In this document: positions 61,701-64,000 of the stretch, piece by piece
Position numbering within the stretch: the first letter of the stretch is position 1
Layout: each line of letters begins with the position of its first letter
NCBI GenBank assembly: GCA_016716435.1
Contig: JADJWI010000003.1
Coordinates: 558,001 to 622,000 of the forward strand
Reading direction: 5' to 3'
DNA length: 64,000 nucleotides
Origin: Acidobacteriota bacterium
GTDB taxonomy: Bacteria; Acidobacteriota; Blastocatellia; Pyrinomonadales; Pyrinomonadaceae
Position numbers and translations under genes: made by a program
Notes under the pieces: generated by a model
Told to the model about the DNA's origin: nothing
The model's database searches: none
The model's input: only the letters and a program-made list of their open reading frames with translations

Positions 61701-62936
61701 CTACTCGCTCCGGAGTGCCTCTATCGGGTCGAGCCCGGCTGCCGTCCACGCCGGATAAACACCCGATGCGAGCCCAACCCCGCTTGAGACCAAGAATGCG
61801 GCGATGACCCAGCCAATCGGCAATGCCGTCGGTATCGGCGTAAGCGTCGCGACCAACTGCGACAAAAGAAATGCGATCGTGATGCCGATCGCTCCGCCCA
61901 TCAGCGACAGCGTGACCGACTCCGCCAGGAACTGCTTCAGAATATCGCGGCGGCGGGCGCCGGTGCTCATTCGGATGCCGATCTCTTTGGTTCGCTCCGT
62001 TACGCTGACCAGCATGATGTTCATGATAACGATACCGCCGACGACCAGTGAGATCGATGTAACACCGATGGCCGCGACCTGAATGGTTCCGAAGATCTGA
62101 TCACGAAGTTTGTTGATAGCTCCCGGAGTTACGATGCCGAAATTGTCCGCTTCGGAGGGACCGAGCTTGCGTCTCGTTCGCATCAGGGTCCGCACCTCGT
62201 CTGCCGCCTCAACGTATGCTTCCGGTGTTGTCGAACTGATGCTGATCGAGATGTTGCGGCGAAGCCCATTGATCGAAAGGAACGTCCTCAACGGGATCGC
62301 GACGTACATGTCGCGCGTTTGCCCGAAGGCGGTTCCGAGTTCTTTTCCGACTCCGATCACCTGAAACGTCCGGCCATCGACCTTTATTGTCTTGCCTATC
62401 GGTGAATCGTTTGGAAAGAGCTTTGCGGCCGCCTCGGAACCGAGAAACGCGACGTATCGCCGAGCTTCTTCATCCGAGGCCGAGAAGTAGCGGCCGTCAG
62501 CGGTTTCGATGTTCTCTATCTCGGCCAGATTCGGCGTATTTGCCTTGAGCTGTATCTTCTGGAGCGTCTCGTTGCCGAATTTGACGTCAGCGACCGATGC
62601 CGCCTTGCCCGCTGCGTCGCGGATAGTACGGCTTCCGGCAGCGAGTTCCTGCAGGGCCTCAAGATCATCAATATTAACGTCCTTGTTGCGGCGGCGTGCG
62701 GCATTGAGTGCTTCAACACTCGCGAAATCTTCGATCGAGTACTTTTGTACGGAGAATGCATTCGTGCCGATGTTCGCGATCTTATCATCAACATAGGCGT
62801 TGAAACCCTCGATGATCGAAACGACAACGATCACGGTCGCAACGCCGAAGATCACGCCGAGAAGTGTTAAGAATGAGCGGAGCTTGTTCCCGAGAATGGA
62901 ACCGAATGCGATCCTTAATGCTTCGAACAACGACAT
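61701..62936 (-). CDS. ABC transporter permease, MacB/FtsX type
   Basis: A 411-residue permease with the same layout as its neighbour: LRSFLTLLGVIFGVATVIVVVS, a periplasmic core and an FtsX domain with IMNIMLVSVTERTKEIGIRM. The two are paralogues and may form a heterodimer. The cognate ATPase may be encoded elsewhere. Confidence 0.9.
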   Translation of the reverse strand: MSLFEALRIAFGSILGNKLRSFLTLLGVIFGVATVIVVVSIIEGFNAYVDDKIANIGTNAFSVQKYSIEDFASVEALNAARRRNKDVNIDDLEALQELAAGSRTIRDAAGKAASVADVKFGNETLQKIQLKANTPNLAEIENIETADGRYFSASDEEARRYVAFLGSEAAAKLFPNDSPIGKTIKVDGRTFQVIGVGKELGTAFGQTRDMYVAIPLRTFLSINGLRRNISISISSTTPEAYVEAADEVRTLMRTRRKLGPSEADNFGIVTPGAINKLRDQIFGTIQVAAIGVTSISLVVGGIVIMNIMLVSVTERTKEIGIRMSTGARRRDILKQFLAESVTLSLMGGAIGITIAFLLSQLVATLTPIPTALPIGWVIAAFLVSSGVGLASGVYPAWTAAGLDPIEALRSE

Positions 62937-63000
62937 AGGTTCCAGAGCGCCGCCGACTTCGCGGCTAAGATTTCATTACGAACGCAAGACCGTGGCGGTT

Positions 63001-63594
63001 TCAAGTGTCGCGAAGCGGCCGCGAGGTGACAACTACTGCATCGCCGGTGCGTACTTTCCCGGGCTCGACGACCTTTGCATTGATGCCTCGTAGGCTATGG
63101 CGGCGGCCGAAATCGGAATTGGCGAACTTCATCGCGTCGAGCCCGAAGCGTTCAACGAACTTCTTGCAGCCGGTGTGCGGAATGGCGGTCACTTCGATCA
63201 CGGCGTCGCCAACTTTGATTCTGGTTCCGGGCGGGAGATTTTCGCCGCTCATGTCGAGATCAACAAAGAGCTGGTCACCGGCAAGCGGCATGCGCTCGCG
63301 GCTGCCCGCAATAAGCTCCGCAAAACGGCAGTTCATCAAATTAAGTTGCATCTCGGGATGTCCGAGCCCACTGTCCGTCCGTGAACTTCCGCGGGTCAGC
63401 CAGTTGTCGCCAACGAGGCCCACCTCGAGATCGAGTTCGCCTTCCTGAATGACCTCGCGGGCGTCGGTCGCCGGCCGACGGACGATCATCTCAAGTCGGC
63501 CTTCATCCTTCGGAGCGGCGAGTACATGATCGATCCTCGCTTCGATCTCGGCGGTGGTGAGCGTAATGATCTGATCGTTCTCGAAGGGTCTCAT
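63001..63594 (-). CDS. MOSC domain protein
   Basis: A 197-residue protein with the MOSC fold (molybdenum cofactor sulfurase C-terminal type): VGDNWLTRGSSRTDSG, LDMSGENLPPGTRIKVGDAVIEVT and the conserved Cys in PHTGCKKFVERFG. MOSC proteins handle sulfur bound to a cofactor. Substrate unknown. Confidence 0.82.
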   Translation of the reverse strand: MRPFENDQIITLTTAEIEARIDHVLAAPKDEGRLEMIVRRPATDAREVIQEGELDLEVGLVGDNWLTRGSSRTDSGLGHPEMQLNLMNCRFAELIAGSRERMPLAGDQLFVDLDMSGENLPPGTRIKVGDAVIEVTAIPHTGCKKFVERFGLDAMKFANSDFGRRHSLRGINAKVVEPGKVRTGDAVVVTSRPLRDT

Positions 63595-63659
63595 TTTGTT
63601 TCCAAGGTCAATCGCTCTGCGATCCGTTCAACAGACGGAACTCCGCCCGGGTAGAGCCG

Positions 63660-64000
63660 TCAGGAAGGAGCGGGGAATGGCGGCGTAGGCACCGGCTGGC
63701 CGAAAACATCGGAGCCGTTCACGAGTATTGTCGGCGTCGGATAGCCGACCCGGGGATCGTCGGATGCAAGCTCACTCTGATGGACGATCTCAAGTTTCGG
63801 CGGAGAGCCCATCGAGGCAAGGGCCTGCTCTAGAGCTTCGAGCATCTTGGGCGTGTTCCGGCAGCCATCGCGTGTCAGAAATTCGAGTTTTGCCATTTTT
63901 ACCTCGCGACCATTGTCCGCCACGCTCTCGCCGGTTGGGCCCCATCGCATACAGCCGCCCAGTAGTATGCACAAGAATAGTATCGCTGAGAATCTGCCTG
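63660..64000 (-). CDS. Thioredoxin-like lipoprotein (cut by window edge)
   Basis: The frame is open to the window end. It begins in sight with a lipoprotein signal (AILFLCILLGGC) and continues with a thioredoxin-like domain (AKLEFLTRDGCRNTPKM, VGYPTPTILVNGSDVFG with the cis-Pro loop). Only one Cys is present at the active-site position, so it is not a classical CxxC protein. An internal ATG at 63896 would give a cytosolic form. Confidence 0.65.
   Translation of the reverse strand, partial: GRFSAILFLCILLGGCMRWGPTGESVADNGREVKMAKLEFLTRDGCRNTPKMLEALEQALASMGSPPKLEIVHQSELASDDPRVGYPTPTILVNGSDVFGQPVPTPPFPAPS

Overview
The window is a piece of a GC-rich bacterial chromosome, densely packed with genes. 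The mix suggests Acidobacteriota, perhaps near Blastocatellia: a PknB-type kinase fused to a WD40-like propeller, tandem MacB/FtsX permeases without an adjacent ATPase, decayed RHS genes and many MBL, VOC and beta-lactamase-fold hydrolases. This is inference from gene content; there is no rRNA or phylogenetic marker analysis behind it. One tRNA, tRNA-Leu(CAG), is present.

Layout. 1-6150: TPR protein end, DUF962, DUF2721, a radical SAM protein, a peroxiredoxin and small membrane or secreted proteins, with gene-tail remnants in between. 6500-8750 and 17210-19370: two inverted copies of a composite repeat built of drifting 7- to 9-nt micro-repeats, each holding an IS3-family element. Between them lie a YggX-like protein, DUF2256, arginyltransferase, class II photolyase, a phosphodiester glycosidase, two MBL hydrolases, a GNAT and a DHH phosphoesterase. 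19370-22150: RHS gene fragments interleaved with secreted or lipoprotein genes. 22238-25509: truB, recX, fasciclin and the N-terminal third of alanyl-tRNA synthetase. 25515-42621: response regulator, O-methyltransferase, three toxin-antitoxin pairs, two pirins, rsmG, tRNA-Leu, folA, sugar kinase, transketolase, TPR and cystatin-like proteins. 42841-44728: the remaining two thirds of alanyl-tRNA synthetase. 45401-64000: Ser/Thr kinase, class V aminotransferase, aldehyde dehydrogenase carrying an in-frame palindromic insert, redox enzymes, a minus-strand catabolic-looking cluster (VOC, serine hydrolase, SDR, cyclase, NTF2), ABC permeases and MOSC.

Most notable: (1) alaS is split into a 273-residue catalytic protein and a tRNA-binding/editing/C-Ala part about 17 kb away on the same strand; together they add up to one full-length enzyme. 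(2) Three times, a second, diverged copy of a gene's 3' end lies beyond a short cargo segment, in two cases containing a toxin or toxin-antitoxin genes. (3) A 130-bp double-hairpin element sits in frame inside an aldehyde dehydrogenase gene. (4) Several -10 boxes lie 6-9 nt before the start codon, suggesting leaderless transcripts. A few frameshifts lie in homopolymers and may be sequencing errors.
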